Shown: in pieces, positions 9,576 to 19,432 of the stretch | Layout: each line of letters opens with the position of its first letter | Numbering within the stretch: the stretch's first letter is position 1 | Source: Undibacterium sp. KW1 | Lineage (GTDB): Bacteria; Pseudomonadota; Gammaproteobacteria; Burkholderiales; Burkholderiaceae_D | Length of the DNA: 64,000 nt | NCBI RefSeq assembly: GCF_009937955.1 | Contig: NZ_AP018439.1 | Location: forward strand, 2,170,001-2,234,000 | Direction: 5' to 3' | Notes under the pieces: model-generated | Seen by the model: only the letters and a program-made list of their open reading frames with translations | What the model was told of the DNA's origin: nothing | The model's database searches: none | Position numbers and translations under genes: made by a program

Positions 9576-10334
9576 TCACATCTGTTTGAACAAATGCACG
9601 AAACTGCGGCTGACTTCCAGCTTTTCTGTCAGCCCTTTGATTTGCACGAGATGGCGGCCACGCAGGTCGCGCACTACACCTGAAATAGCTTTGGCGTTCA
9701 CCAGTGTCGATCTGTGGATTTGCCAGAACAGGGCGGGGTCGAGTTCATCTGCCAGATCGCGCACAGGTTTGCGTATCAGCGCTTCGTAAGTGGCGGTCTG
9801 TACCCGCGTGTATTTTTCGTCAGACTGGAAGAACAGAATTTCTTCTACTGGTATCAGTCGCAGTTCCTGGCCTATCGATGCCTGTATCCATTGCAGGTAA
9901 TTGGGCTTGGGTGCTATCCCCATCTGTTTTGCCAGTTGTGACAGCATGGTGCTCATGTCATTTGGCTGGCTCTGGGCAGTTAACCTCGCCTGGAGTCTTT
10001 CTACCGTGCGCGTCAGCCTCTCTACGTCGGCGGGCTTGAGTACATAATCAACTGCACCATGATCAAAAGCCTGTATCGCATATTGATCGTAAGCTGTGAT
10101 GAAAACGATATGCGCCTTGTTGCCTATGTCCTTGGCCGCTTCCAGCCCGGTTTTGACCGGCATGCGTATGTCCAGGAAAACCAGGTCTGGTTTGTGTGTT
10201 TCGACCAGGGCGACAGCTTCCTCGCCATTTTTTGCTTCATCCAGAATTTCCAGCTCGGGCCAGACCTGTTCCAGGCGCGACTTTAACTGGTCGCGCATCA
10301 GTCTTTCATCATCAGCAATTATGGCAGTAGGCAT
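9576..10334 (-). CDS. LytTR-family response regulator
   Basis: A 252-residue two-component regulator. The receiver domain (about 1-120) has acidic residues Asp8-Asp9, the phosphoacceptor Asp55 in LVFLDIRMP and Lys in YVLKPA; the C-terminal LytTR DNA-binding domain spans about 150-250 (IPVEEILFFQSDEKYTRV, FWQIHRSTLVNAKAI, LEVSRSFVHLFKQ). It is the AlgR/LytR type. Encoded 18 bases downstream of a matching LytS-type kinase, so the two are almost certainly one operon and signalling pair. Target genes are not evident. Confidence 0.92.
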   Translation of the reverse strand: MPTAIIADDERLMRDQLKSRLEQVWPELEILDEAKNGEEAVALVETHKPDLVFLDIRMPVKTGLEAAKDIGNKAHIVFITAYDQYAIQAFDHGAVDYVLKPADVERLTRTVERLQARLTAQSQPNDMSTMLSQLAKQMGIAPKPNYLQWIQASIGQELRLIPVEEILFFQSDEKYTRVQTATYEALIRKPVRDLADELDPALFWQIHRSTLVNAKAISGVVRDLRGRHLVQIKGLTEKLEVSRSFVHLFKQM

Positions 10335-10352
10335 GGTCAGCGTAATTGAAAT

Positions 10353-11684
10353 CTAGTTGGCTAATTCGTAAGGGATTTCTATAGTAACGCAAACTCCACT
10401 AGGTTGATTAGGGGTAATGATCATTTGACCCTTTTCTTTGTAAATCAATTTCAGGCGTTCACGTATATTTTGTAGTCCCAGTCCGGTACCGTTGCTGGGC
10501 ATGGCGCCAAACCCCAGTCCATCGTCCGTCACTGAAACACGCAATTTGTTATGCGCAACCTCGGCATGGAAGCGTATGGTGCCACCTTCTGCCTTGCATT
10601 CCAGGCCATGCTTGATGGCATTTTCTACCAGGGATTGCAACATCATCGGCGGGAAAGACGCGCTGCGCAAACCCTCAGGCATGATGAAATCGACATTCAG
10701 TCTTTCTTCCATGCGCATTTTCAGTAACTCCAGATAGGATTTGATCATATCTGCTTCACGTCCGAGATTGGTCACGCTGGCATTTTCACGCATTTGTGGC
10801 AGGACAGCACGCAAATAGGCGATCAGGCTGCGCTGCATGGCAGCGGCACGTGGAGGATCGGTTTCTATCAAATGCTCGACCGAGGCCAGGGTATTGAACA
10901 GAAAATGTGGCTCTACCTGCGCTTGCATCATTTGCATCTGCGCTTCGCTGACCTGACGCAACAGCGATTCGCGCTCGGCTGCCATGCCCGCTTCCTTGGC
11001 CTTTTCTTCGGCACGGACTTTGCCGCTCATCAGGGCTTTCATGCCAAACAGGCCAAATACCAGCAAGACCACGAAGTTGACAAACCATTTGGAGGAGGTG
11101 CGTTTATAGCTTCGTACTTCTTCGTCGGCAGCATCGGCAACTGCATTATTGATTTCTTCGCTGATTTCCTTGGCTATTTCAGCAGGCAGCTTGATGTGGA
11201 TATCGTCATTCTCTGAGATTGACGGCGGGCTAGGAGGTGTTGGTGGTGCGGGAGGTGCAACTGTACCAGGGGCGGCTGGTGCTGACGGCGGAGCAGGGGG
11301 AGTAATGCCGCTGTCCTTGCTGATGTGGACACCGTTCTCATCAATCTCTATCTGCTTGCCCTTGCCGTCGATATTGTTTTTACGGATATGCAGGCCAGTA
11401 TTGTCTATTTCTATACTGGTATCACCATCGCTGATCTTGCTGGTTTTTTTTGCCTTGCTGGATTTGCCAGATGGGCTGCTTTTTGTGACAACCACCTTTT
11501 CTTCCGATGTGAACAGCATGTCCTGCAGCATGCTGCCTGCAGTGATGGTGATAATGGCAAACAAGAAAAACTTCCACCAGGATAATTTGGTCACCCAGGC
11601 TGCCGTTGTGTCAAAGCTTTTGCTGAGCCAGGCCATCAGGTCGGCGATAAGCTGCTTGATCGTATCTGCATTGGTATTATTCAT
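10353..11684 (-). CDS. LytS/AlgZ-type sensor histidine kinase
   Basis: A 443-residue membrane kinase. TM1 about 35-52, a ~145-residue extracytoplasmic region with two similar Ile/Asp/Gly-rich repeats (SIEIDNTGLHI and QIEIDENGVHI), a proline/alanine stretch (129-155), TM2 about 200-218, then the His_kinase domain with phospho-His260 in QVEPHFLFNTL and a HATPase domain with N-box VENAIKHG (Asn354) and G-box GTGLGLQNIRERL. Paired with the LytTR regulator downstream. The sensor part does not resemble a known input domain to me; the two short repeats look like the beta-repeat type seen in some adhesin-like segments. Confidence 0.9.
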   Translation of the reverse strand: MNNTNADTIKQLIADLMAWLSKSFDTTAAWVTKLSWWKFFLFAIITITAGSMLQDMLFTSEEKVVVTKSSPSGKSSKAKKTSKISDGDTSIEIDNTGLHIRKNNIDGKGKQIEIDENGVHISKDSGITPPAPPSAPAAPGTVAPPAPPTPPSPPSISENDDIHIKLPAEIAKEISEEINNAVADAADEEVRSYKRTSSKWFVNFVVLLVFGLFGMKALMSGKVRAEEKAKEAGMAAERESLLRQVSEAQMQMMQAQVEPHFLFNTLASVEHLIETDPPRAAAMQRSLIAYLRAVLPQMRENASVTNLGREADMIKSYLELLKMRMEERLNVDFIMPEGLRSASFPPMMLQSLVENAIKHGLECKAEGGTIRFHAEVAHNKLRVSVTDDGLGFGAMPSNGTGLGLQNIRERLKLIYKEKGQMIITPNQPSGVCVTIEIPYELAN

Positions 11685-11900
11685 GATGCTTCTCTTTTAA
11701 CGGTTGTCCCTGACATTTCAGCCTCGTGTCATGCACGGGCTGTTAGCGACTTTTCAGTCCATGTTGATACTGTAGGGAAATCGTGCTGGCTTTGATAGTG
11801 ACTTGCGACAGTCTGCAAAAAATGCAGGACAGAATGGAAAATGCCACATTTAGTATGCATGGTTACTGACGCAAGGAGTAGCAAGATTGGTGTCTGGTTG

Positions 11901-11936
11901 CACGCGTCAGACCGGAAAATCCGGCCTGACGCGTGC
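11901..11936. terminator. Hairpin downstream of the REC-GGDEF-EAL gene
   Basis: Near-perfect 15-bp stem (CACGCGTCAGACCGG against CCGGCCTGACGCGTG, one mismatch) around AAAAT, 8 bases past the stop of the minus-strand gene. No strong T tract. The rest of the interval 11685-11900 shows nothing I recognise. Confidence 0.55.
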
Positions 11937-11943
11937 GGTGGGA

Positions 11944-14184
11944 TTATCTGCTTGCCAGCCAGGCATGCAAATCATCGCGGGTCAGGGGTTTGGAATACAG
12001 ATAGCCCTGGGCGATATGGCAATCGTAAGAAAGCAGGGTGTTTGCCTGCATTTCACTTTCCACGCCTTCGGCGATGATGGACAGCCCGAGGTTTTTGCCA
12101 AGTTGAACAATCATTTTGGCAATGCTGCCCTCGTTAGGATTTTTTTGGATTTCATTGACAAAGGCCCTGTCAATTTTTAATTTATCTACATCGAGTTTTT
12201 GCAGATGACTCAGTGAAGAGAAGCCGGTGCCAAAGTCGTCGATAGAGATACTCATGCCCAGTTGCTTGATCTGATGCAGGGTCTTGATCAGCAATTCCGG
12301 ATCTTTCATGGCCATGGATTCGGTAATTTCCAGTTCCACATATTGCGGTGGCACCTGGGTATCTGCTAATGCCTTGTTCAGTGATTGCATGAACAAGGGA
12401 TGTGAAAACTGTGCCTGCGACACATTGATCGCCATCTGGAAATTGGTATAGCCAAGGCTGCGCAAGTGCATCAGTTCAAGACAGGCAGTGCGCAAGACCC
12501 ATTCACCTATATCGACAATCAGGCCAGAATACTCGGCGATGGGAATAAACTGATCGGGCGGGATGAATTTGCCTTCGTCGGTTTTCCAGCGCAACAAAGC
12601 TTCTGCCCCGAGCACGCGGCCATCACGCATATCGATCTGCGGTTGGAAAACCAGAAATAATTTTTTTTGCTCAAATGCTGCACGCAGGGCATGCATGAGC
12701 AAGACGCGCTCACGTATTTCCACACCCATGTTGCGAGTGAAGTATTCATAGCCGCCCCGACGGTTCATCTTGGCGCGCTTCAGGGCAATATTGGTGTCTT
12801 TCAGGGCTTCTGAACCATCGCTTTCATAGTCATCAAGCTTGATCAGGCCTATGGTTGCCGACAGTTGCACGTCTTGCTGATCGACGTCGAAGGGGGAGTT
12901 GAACAAAGCCAGGATCTTATCCGGGCATACCAGACCTTCGTCGCCCAGCAGGGCGAATGTATCGCTGCCAACTCTTGCCAGTTGGCAATGGTCACCAAAA
13001 TTGGCGACAAGTCTTTGTGCAACGGAATACAGGAGCTGGTCACCAAACTGATGGCCAAGTGCATCATTGGTCTCGGCAAAATGGTCTATGTCTATGAGCG
13101 ACAGTGAGCTGTGGTTCTTGAGTGAGGTCATCAGTGTCTCATTCAAGGTCTGCAGCAGCTTGAGGCGGTTTGCCAGGCCTGTCAGCGGGTCGTAGAAGGC
13201 GTAGTTATGCAAACGTGAAGTCAGCATGACATTATCCAGGCCTACCGATACATTGCCGCAGAACACACCCAGCAGACGCTTGTCCATCTCGTTCAGATGC
13301 AGGCCAGTATTGAGGTAGAGCGTGAAATCCTTTTGTGCGACATTGTTGAAGTACAGCGCGGTGGAATCTGCTTCAAACACGCTCTGGCGGGCTTCCAGCG
13401 AGCGTTTGACGATATCGCCGGTTGCATGGTTACCTAATTTTTCCAGTGGCTTGTTGAGGCTGCCCAGGTACATATTGGTGGCGGCGATAATGTACAGGTC
13501 ATCACTTTCTTCCTGCAACTCCACAGGTACCTGCCGGGCGCACACGAATCCTTCTGTATTGAGTCCCAGCAAGCCTGCAATCTGTACCAGCACTCCGGCT
13601 GCAAAATTCTGCAGGCCCTGTAGTGCCATCAATTCAGTGCTGGCATGAATAATCATTTCCAGGCCGCGACGGCTGGCACTGATGGCGCAAATCTGCTCGT
13701 AAGAGCGGATGGCTGAGGTGACGGCGGTATACAGCTTGGTGCGGGTCAGTTCTGATTTGGTTTTGTAATCATTGATGTCGTAATCGCGTATCGCATCGAT
13801 TTCTGGAGCATAACCTGGCTGGCCGGTACGCAGGATGATCCTGACATCAGTGAGGCCCAGGGTCTTGCGGATATGGCTGACCAGTTGCAGGCCGGCGTCC
13901 TCCTGTTCCATGACCACATCCAGCAGGATAATGGCAATATCGGTTTCATTTTTCAGGATGTCGCGGGCTTCTGCGGCGGAATACGCGTGCAGGAAACTCA
14001 GGGCGCGGTGCTGGATCTCCAGGCTGCCCAACGCAAAGGTTGTGGCGGAGTGGACATCCGGATCATCATCAATAATCATGATCCGCCAAGTCTGCGCAGG
14101 CCGCGACGCCGCCGCAGTTTCATCGCTGTCTGGTTCATCCAGGAAAACCAGATCATCTTCAGAAGAGTGGATCGTTGAATTCAT
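11944..14184 (-). CDS. Response regulator with DUF3369, degenerate GGDEF and EAL domains
   Basis: A 746-residue cytoplasmic signalling protein. The receiver domain (about 33-160) has DDD at 40-42 and phosphoacceptor Asp89 (IILLDVV); a DUF3369 domain (about 175-320) follows, then a GGDEF domain whose signature is changed to GSDTF, so it is probably not a diguanylate cyclase. The C-terminal EAL domain keeps the catalytic set (EALLRW, INVSQ, EITES, IDDFGTG, KIDRAF, AEGVE), so c-di-GMP hydrolysis is predicted. The architecture suggests a phosphorylation-controlled phosphodiesterase. Monocistronic, divergent from aroC; no cognate kinase is adjacent, although the LytS-type pair is next door. Confidence 0.92.
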   Translation of the reverse strand: MNSTIHSSEDDLVFLDEPDSDETAAASRPAQTWRIMIIDDDPDVHSATTFALGSLEIQHRALSFLHAYSAAEARDILKNETDIAIILLDVVMEQEDAGLQLVSHIRKTLGLTDVRIILRTGQPGYAPEIDAIRDYDINDYKTKSELTRTKLYTAVTSAIRSYEQICAISASRRGLEMIIHASTELMALQGLQNFAAGVLVQIAGLLGLNTEGFVCARQVPVELQEESDDLYIIAATNMYLGSLNKPLEKLGNHATGDIVKRSLEARQSVFEADSTALYFNNVAQKDFTLYLNTGLHLNEMDKRLLGVFCGNVSVGLDNVMLTSRLHNYAFYDPLTGLANRLKLLQTLNETLMTSLKNHSSLSLIDIDHFAETNDALGHQFGDQLLYSVAQRLVANFGDHCQLARVGSDTFALLGDEGLVCPDKILALFNSPFDVDQQDVQLSATIGLIKLDDYESDGSEALKDTNIALKRAKMNRRGGYEYFTRNMGVEIRERVLLMHALRAAFEQKKLFLVFQPQIDMRDGRVLGAEALLRWKTDEGKFIPPDQFIPIAEYSGLIVDIGEWVLRTACLELMHLRSLGYTNFQMAINVSQAQFSHPLFMQSLNKALADTQVPPQYVELEITESMAMKDPELLIKTLHQIKQLGMSISIDDFGTGFSSLSHLQKLDVDKLKIDRAFVNEIQKNPNEGSIAKMIVQLGKNLGLSIIAEGVESEMQANTLLSYDCHIAQGYLYSKPLTRDDLHAWLASR

Positions 14185-14472
14185 CTGTAATGCGGCTCCA
14201 TGCTTGGCATATCGTATGGTAAGGGCACTGCAAAATTGGTTCCTTGCGGAACTATGACATTAAAAGTATCGGGAGCCAAGCTTCAAATATTTATCATTGG
14301 TAAGAATAAAACAAGATTCACCCGAGCGGGGATAAAAATGCCCTGAATTTGACTGGAATGTGCGAAAAATAGTGAAATCTTTTGCTACATCATACAGAGG
14401 CTAAATTCTGTACTGGGCGCTTCACTGGTAAAATGGAATTTATTCTGTCTAACCTCTCATTTTCGAAATAAT

Positions 14473-15555
14473 ATGTCCGGTAATACTTTTGGCACCTTGT
14501 TTACTGTTACAACCTTCGGCGAATCCCACGGTCCAGCTATCGGATGCGTGATTGATGGCTGCCCGCCGGGCATGGAATTGTCTGAAGCAGACATACAGCC
14601 AGAACTTGACCGCCGCCGCCCCGGCACGTCCCGCCATGTGACCCAGCGCCAGGAGCCTGATACGGTGGAAATTCTGTCCGGTGTATATCAGGGCAAGACA
14701 ACAGGTACGCCGATAGGTCTGCTGATCCGCAACCAGGACCAGCGCAGTAAAGATTATGGCAACATCACCGAAACTTTTCGACCAGGGCATGCCGATTTCA
14801 CTTATTGGAATAAATACGGCATTCGCGACCCGCGTGGTGGTGGGCGCTCTTCTGCGCGTTTGACTGCGCCCGTTGTTGGTGCCGCAGCAATCGCAAAAAA
14901 GTGGTTGAATCAGCAATATGGGACGGTGTTCCACGGCGGTATGAGTCAGTTGGGTGAAATTGTCATTCCATTTCAAGCCTGGGAGCATGCTGCAACTAAC
15001 CCGTTCTTTGCGCCAACTACTGATGTTGCGCTGATACAGCAACTTGAAGATTACATGGATGCCTTGCGCAAGGATGGTGACTCCATCGGTGCCAAAATCG
15101 ATGTCGTTGCCTCCAATGTGCCAGTTGGTCTGGGCGAACCTATCTATGACAAACTTGATGCAGAAATTGCTTATGCCATGATGGGGATTAATGCAGTCAA
15201 AGGAGTGGAAATCGGCGCTGGCTTCCGCTCAGTTGCACAACGCGGTTCTGAACATGGTGACGAACTGACACCTGAGGGTTTTGTTGGCAATAATGCCGGT
15301 GGCATACTGGGGGGTATTTCTACTGGTCAGGATATTACGGTTTCGATTGCGATCAAACCTACCTCCTCAATACGTACGCCAAGAAGATCAGTCGATAAAG
15401 ATGGTAATCCTGTCATGGTGGAAACCTTTGGACGTCATGATCCCTGTGTCGGCATCCGCGCCACACCAATCGCTGAAGCCATGCTGGCGCTGGTCCTGAT
15501 GGATCATGCACTACGCCACAGGGCGCAATGTGGTGATGTCAAGTCTGGTACCTGA
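14473..15555 (+). CDS. aroC: Chorismate synthase
   Basis: A 360-residue enzyme that converts EPSP to chorismate using reduced FMN, last step of the shikimate pathway. Conserved signatures visible are [33 protein letters not shown], the [15 protein letters not shown] block, and [15 protein letters not shown] near the C-terminus. Length is normal. Weak ribosome-binding site; ATG 14473 gives the standard MSGNTFG start. Confidence 0.97.
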   Translation: MSGNTFGTLFTVTTFGESHGPAIGCVIDGCPPGMELSEADIQPELDRRRPGTSRHVTQRQEPDTVEILSGVYQGKTTGTPIGLLIRNQDQRSKDYGNITETFRPGHADFTYWNKYGIRDPRGGGRSSARLTAPVVGAAAIAKKWLNQQYGTVFHGGMSQLGEIVIPFQAWEHAATNPFFAPTTDVALIQQLEDYMDALRKDGDSIGAKIDVVASNVPVGLGEPIYDKLDAEIAYAMMGINAVKGVEIGAGFRSVAQRGSEHGDELTPEGFVGNNAGGILGGISTGQDITVSIAIKPTSSIRTPRRSVDKDGNPVMVETFGRHDPCVGIRATPIAEAMLALVLMDHALRHRAQCGDVKSGT

Positions 15556-15561
15556 TGTCAG

Positions 15562-15612
15562 GCATGATCCTGCTTCCATTCTTGGTCGTTCAGAGGCGGG
15601 GCAGGATCATGC
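15562..15612. terminator. Long hairpin after aroC
   Basis: Perfect 12-bp inverted repeat GCATGATCCTGC (15562-15573) / GCAGGATCATGC (15601-15612) separated by 27 bases, directly after the aroC stop. No T tract, so function as a terminator is uncertain. Confidence 0.4.
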
Positions 15613-15945
15613 TACACTGAGGGCAATTGTTTCTGTGGCTTCTGTGCCGTAACTTGACTGGCCGCTTGCCGGCCAACGCATTTCTCTCCTGCTGGCACTG
15701 TTCTGAGTGCCACGTCGCTGAATCTGCTCCAGAATATTCACTGGCAATTTTCCAGATTCCCCTCAAAATCCAGATGAAAATTTGGCGATTTTCATCAAAC
15801 TCATGCATTTATATTGAAATTTTCATGCACCATTTTGGCGTGAGGGTTGGTTTTGCGTTGCACAATTGTGGCATAATCAAATGCGAAAAAAAGATGCAGT
15901 ACAGGATGTAGCAAGAACCAATGACTTATTTCCAGGCTTCAGATT
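15613..15945. other. Intergenic region before leuC, nothing recognised
   Basis: About 330 bases with no convincing gene. A 94-codon open frame at 15627-15911 lacks a ribosome-binding site and is rich in Cys/Trp/His, unlike real proteins here. The region may hold the leuC promoter/leader. Confidence 0.5.
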
Positions 15946-17349
15946 ATGCTTAAAACGCTTTACGATAAATTATGGGAATCCCATGTAGTCCATTCAGAAG
16001 ACGATGGCACGGCAATTCTCTATATAGACCGCCATTTGTTGCATGAGGTGACCAGTCCGCAGGCTTTCGAAGGTCTGAAGCTGGCTGGACGTCAGCCATG
16101 GCGACTATCCGCTAATCTGGTCGTGGCAGATCACAATGTGCCAACCACAAACCGCATCGATGGTATCGATGATCCGATTTCCCGCTTGCAGGTAGAAACA
16201 CTGGATGCCAATGCCAAGGAATATGGTTTAACCTATTTTGGCATGGCAGACAAACGCCAGGGCATCGTTCACGTAATAGGCCCTGAGCAAGGCGCAACCT
16301 TGCCGGGCATGACTGTCGTTTGTGGTGATTCGCATACATCGACTCATGGCGCTTTTGCCTGCTTGGCGCATGGCATTGGTACATCTGAAGTTGAGCATGT
16401 GCTGGCGACACAGACTCTGATCGCCAAAAAATCCAAATCCATGCTGGTGCAAGTCGATGGTGCCATGCCTGTCGGCGTGACAGCAAAAGATATCGTGCTG
16501 GCAGTGATAGGCAAGATTGGTACCGCAGGCGGCACCGGTTACGCGATTGAGTTTGCCGGTTCAACCATCCGCAATCTGTCTATGGAAGGGCGCATGACCG
16601 TCTGCAATATGGCGATTGAAGCTGGTGCGCGTGCTGGCATGGTGGCAGTGGACCAGACTACCATCGACTATGTTAAAGGCCGCCCCTTGTCACCCGTTGG
16701 CCCGCACTGGGACAGGGCTGTTGAATACTGGAGCACACTGCATACCGATGTTGGTGCCAAATTCGACATGGTAGTGACGCTCAATGCCGCAGAAATCAAG
16801 CCACAGGTTACCTGGGGTACCTCGCCCGAAATGGTGGTGGCGATAGATAGCCGCGTACCTGACCCTGAGCAGGAAAAAGATGCTGTTAAACGTGATGCCA
16901 TAGAAAAAGCATTGATCTATATGGCGCTGGAGCCGAATACGGCCATTTCTGATATCCGTATTGATAAAGTCTTTATCGGCTCCTGCACTAATTCGCGCAT
17001 AGAAGATTTGCGTGCTGCGGCAGCTGTGGTGCGTGGCAAATACCGCGCGTCAAACGTCAAGCTGGCGATGGTCGTGCCAGGTTCTGGCCTGGTCAAAGAA
17101 CAGGCTGAGCGTGAAGGCCTGGATCAGATATTTAAAGCCGCAGGTTTTGAATGGCGTGAGCCAGGTTGCTCGATGTGCCTGGCAATGAATGCCGACAGGC
17201 TGGAACCGGGTGAGCGTTGTGCTTCCACTTCCAACCGTAACTTTGAGGGCCGTCAGGGCCAGGGTGGCCGCACCCACCTGGTGTCACCTGCCATGGCTGC
17301 AGCAGCTGGTGTGGCAGGACATTTTGTCGATGTACGTGGATTATCTTAA
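15946..17349 (+). CDS. leuC: 3-isopropylmalate dehydratase large subunit
   Basis: A 467-residue aconitase-family protein; with LeuD it isomerises 2- to 3-isopropylmalate in leucine synthesis. The [4Fe-4S] ligands are Cys347 (GSCTNSR), Cys408 and Cys411 (GCSMC), and the substrate/cluster region [12 protein letters not shown] is intact. Normal length and start ([15 protein letters not shown]). First gene of the leuC-(lipoprotein)-leuD-leuB cluster. Confidence 0.97.
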   Translation: MLKTLYDKLWESHVVHSEDDGTAILYIDRHLLHEVTSPQAFEGLKLAGRQPWRLSANLVVADHNVPTTNRIDGIDDPISRLQVETLDANAKEYGLTYFGMADKRQGIVHVIGPEQGATLPGMTVVCGDSHTSTHGAFACLAHGIGTSEVEHVLATQTLIAKKSKSMLVQVDGAMPVGVTAKDIVLAVIGKIGTAGGTGYAIEFAGSTIRNLSMEGRMTVCNMAIEAGARAGMVAVDQTTIDYVKGRPLSPVGPHWDRAVEYWSTLHTDVGAKFDMVVTLNAAEIKPQVTWGTSPEMVVAIDSRVPDPEQEKDAVKRDAIEKALIYMALEPNTAISDIRIDKVFIGSCTNSRIEDLRAAAAVVRGKYRASNVKLAMVVPGSGLVKEQAEREGLDQIFKAAGFEWREPGCSMCLAMNADRLEPGERCASTSNRNFEGRQGQGGRTHLVSPAMAAAAGVAGHFVDVRGLS

Positions 17350-17367
17350 TTTACCAGGAGAGATGAC

Positions 17368-17490
17368 ATGAAAAAGATATTTGTATTGGCGATGTGCACA
17401 CTGGTACTGACAGCATGCAATACCGTACAGGGCATAGGTAAAGACGTTAAAAAGGCTGGTGAAGCAGTCGAGAATGTAGGTAAAAAATAA
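17368..17490 (+). CDS. Entericidin A/B-type small lipoprotein
   Basis: A 40-codon gene preceded by AGGAGAG. Signal peptide [14 protein letters not shown] with lipobox LTAC (lipidated Cys17), followed by [23 protein letters not shown], the amphipathic Gly/Lys/Ala pattern of entericidin A/B family lipoproteins. It sits 18 bases after leuC and 8 bases before leuD, an arrangement seen in many Burkholderiales. The role is uncertain; family members are linked to envelope stress or toxicity in E. coli. Its presence inside a leucine operon means it would be co-transcribed with leuCD. Confidence 0.88.
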   Translation: MKKIFVLAMCTLVLTACNTVQGIGKDVKKAGEAVENVGKK

Positions 17491-17498
17491 GCACGGGT

Positions 17499-18146
17499 AT
17501 GGAAAAATTTACTTTATTGGATGGCTTGGTTGCGCCCATGGACCGGGCTAATGTGGATACCGATGCCATCATCCCCAAGCAGTTCCTGAAATCCATCAAA
17601 CGCAGTGGCTTTGGTCCCAATTTGTTTGATGAGTGGCGCTATCTCGATCACGGCGAACCTGGCATGGACAATAGCAAGCGCCCTGTGAATCCGGAATTTG
17701 TATTGAATCAAGCACGCTACCAGGGTGCTTCGATTTTGCTCGCACGTAAAAATTTTGGTTGCGGTTCTTCGCGTGAGCATGCGCCCTGGGCTCTGGAGCA
17801 ATTTGGTTTTCGCGCCATTATCGCCCCGAGTTTTGCCGACATCTTCTTTAATAACTGCTATAAAAATGGTGTGCTGCCTATCGTCCTGGGCGAGGCTCAG
17901 GTCGATGCATTGTTCAATGAAGTCAAGGCTTTTCCTGGCTATCGCCTGATCGTTGATCTGGAGCAGCAAGTCGTGCGCACCACGAATGGCAGTGCCAGCT
18001 ATGGTTTTGATATTGACGCGTTCCGCAAATACTGCATGCTCAATGGTCTCGACGATATTGGCCTGACGCTGCGCCAGTCTGACAAGATACGCGCCTTTGA
18101 AGAGCGCCACTTGGCGGCACAGCCTTGGCTTGCCAATACCATCTAA
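17499..18146 (+). CDS. leuD: 3-isopropylmalate dehydratase small subunit
   Basis: A 215-residue LeuD, the swivelling domain that completes the LeuC active site. Signatures are [18 protein letters not shown], the [15 protein letters not shown] loop and [16 protein letters not shown]. Normal length. Eight bases after the lipoprotein gene, hence same operon. Confidence 0.97.
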   Translation: MEKFTLLDGLVAPMDRANVDTDAIIPKQFLKSIKRSGFGPNLFDEWRYLDHGEPGMDNSKRPVNPEFVLNQARYQGASILLARKNFGCGSSREHAPWALEQFGFRAIIAPSFADIFFNNCYKNGVLPIVLGEAQVDALFNEVKAFPGYRLIVDLEQQVVRTTNGSASYGFDIDAFRKYCMLNGLDDIGLTLRQSDKIRAFEERHLAAQPWLANTI

Positions 18147-18211
18147 GTCATTTGAATACCTTACTTGAATCAGCTACCTGTATCAGCCATCTAAATTAAT
18201 TTGTTGAGAAT

Positions 18212-19282
18212 ATGAAAATTGCTATTTTGCCGGGTGACGGCATAGGTCCGGAAATTGTTGAGCAGGCAGTCAAGGTGTTGAATGCGCTGGGCGAGTCTTT
18301 TGAAATGGAAACCGCACCAGTAGGTGGTGCAGGCTACGAAGCGTCTGGTCATCCTTTGCCAGAAGCAACCTTGAAACTGGCGCTGGAAGCGGATGCGGTG
18401 TTGTTTGGCGCAGTCGGTGACTGGAAGTATGACACCCTGGATCGTCCACTGCGTCCTGAACAGGCCATCCTTGGTTTGCGTAAAAACCTGAAGTTGTTTG
18501 CCAATCTGCGCCCGGCCATCATGTATCCGGAGCTGGCAGGTGCATCGACATTAAAACCAGAGGTGGTTTCAGGCCTGGATATATTGATTATCCGTGAGCT
18601 GACAGGTGATATTTATTTTGGTCAGCCACGCGGTATTCGCGTTTGTCCTGACGGCCCTTTCAAAGGCGAGCGCGAAGGTTTCGATACCATGCGTTATGCA
18701 GAATCTGAAATTCGTCGCATAGCCCACGTCGCCTTTCAGGCTGCGCAAAAACGCGACAAGCGCCTGACTAGCGTTGATAAGGCCAACGTGCTGGAAACTT
18801 TCCAGTTCTGGAAAGAAATCGTTACGGATGTACATAAAGAATACCCGGATGTAGCGCTGGACCACATGTATGTCGATAATGCCGCCATGCAACTGGTACG
18901 TGCACCCAAGAAATTTGATGTCATTGTCACCGGCAATATGTTTGGCGATATCTTGTCAGACCAGGCATCCATGCTGACCGGCTCCATAGGCATGCTGCCA
19001 TCGGCTTCGCTGGATGCAAATAACAAGGGCCTGTATGAACCTTCACATGGTTCAGCTCCAGATATCGCTGGCAAAGGCGTAGCGAATCCGCTGGCAACCA
19101 TCCTGTCTGCTGCCATGATGTTGCGTTACTCGCTGAACAAGGCCGAGCAGGCAGACCGCATAGAGAATGCGGTCAAGAAAGTTCTGGCGCAGGGGTTGCG
19201 TACTCCTGATATCTATGAAGCTGGTACCACCAAGGTTGGTACTGGCGAGATGGGGCAGGCTGTGTTGCAGGCATTGAGTTAA
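18212..19282 (+). CDS. leuB: 3-isopropylmalate dehydrogenase
   Basis: A 356-residue NAD-dependent oxidative decarboxylase, the third step of the leucine branch. It begins [15 protein letters not shown], has the [13 protein letters not shown] substrate loop, [10 protein letters not shown], the [14 protein letters not shown] lysine region and the family signature [25 protein letters not shown]. 65 bases after leuD; a palindromic repeat separates it from asd. Confidence 0.97.
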   Translation: MKIAILPGDGIGPEIVEQAVKVLNALGESFEMETAPVGGAGYEASGHPLPEATLKLALEADAVLFGAVGDWKYDTLDRPLRPEQAILGLRKNLKLFANLRPAIMYPELAGASTLKPEVVSGLDILIIRELTGDIYFGQPRGIRVCPDGPFKGEREGFDTMRYAESEIRRIAHVAFQAAQKRDKRLTSVDKANVLETFQFWKEIVTDVHKEYPDVALDHMYVDNAAMQLVRAPKKFDVIVTGNMFGDILSDQASMLTGSIGMLPSASLDANNKGLYEPSHGSAPDIAGKGVANPLATILSAAMMLRYSLNKAEQADRIENAVKKVLAQGLRTPDIYEAGTTKVGTGEMGQAVLQALS

Positions 19283-19285
19283 TTT

Positions 19286-19386
19286 AGTCCTTACGCAAAA
19301 CCGCCCCAGCTGCGTTGCAGCGACTAGTCGTACTAAAGTACTGTCTTCGTCGCTACGCCTTGCTGGGACAATTTTGTATAAGTCCT
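19286..19386. repeat. ~100-bp imperfect palindromic intergenic element
   Basis: The outer arms (CTTACGCAAAA..CCCAGC on the left, GCTGGGACAATTTTGTATAAG on the right, imperfectly complementary) enclose AGCGAC...GTCGCT and an inner GTACTAAAGTAC hairpin. The whole space between leuB and asd can fold into one cruciform. It looks like a dispersed palindromic repeat or non-autonomous element; no second copy is in the window. Confidence 0.6.
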
Positions 19387-19432
19387 ATTTGTTCATGAAG
19401 GGCAGGGACGTCCTGCAAAATTTTAGGGAAAA

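Noticed and set aside
13835..14257. Plus-strand open frame overlapping the REC domain gene
   Set aside because: Antisense shadow of a clearly coding gene with conserved receiver motifs.
15627..15911. 94-codon open frame upstream of leuC
   Set aside because: No ribosome-binding site and improbable composition (many Cys, Trp, His); treated as chance.
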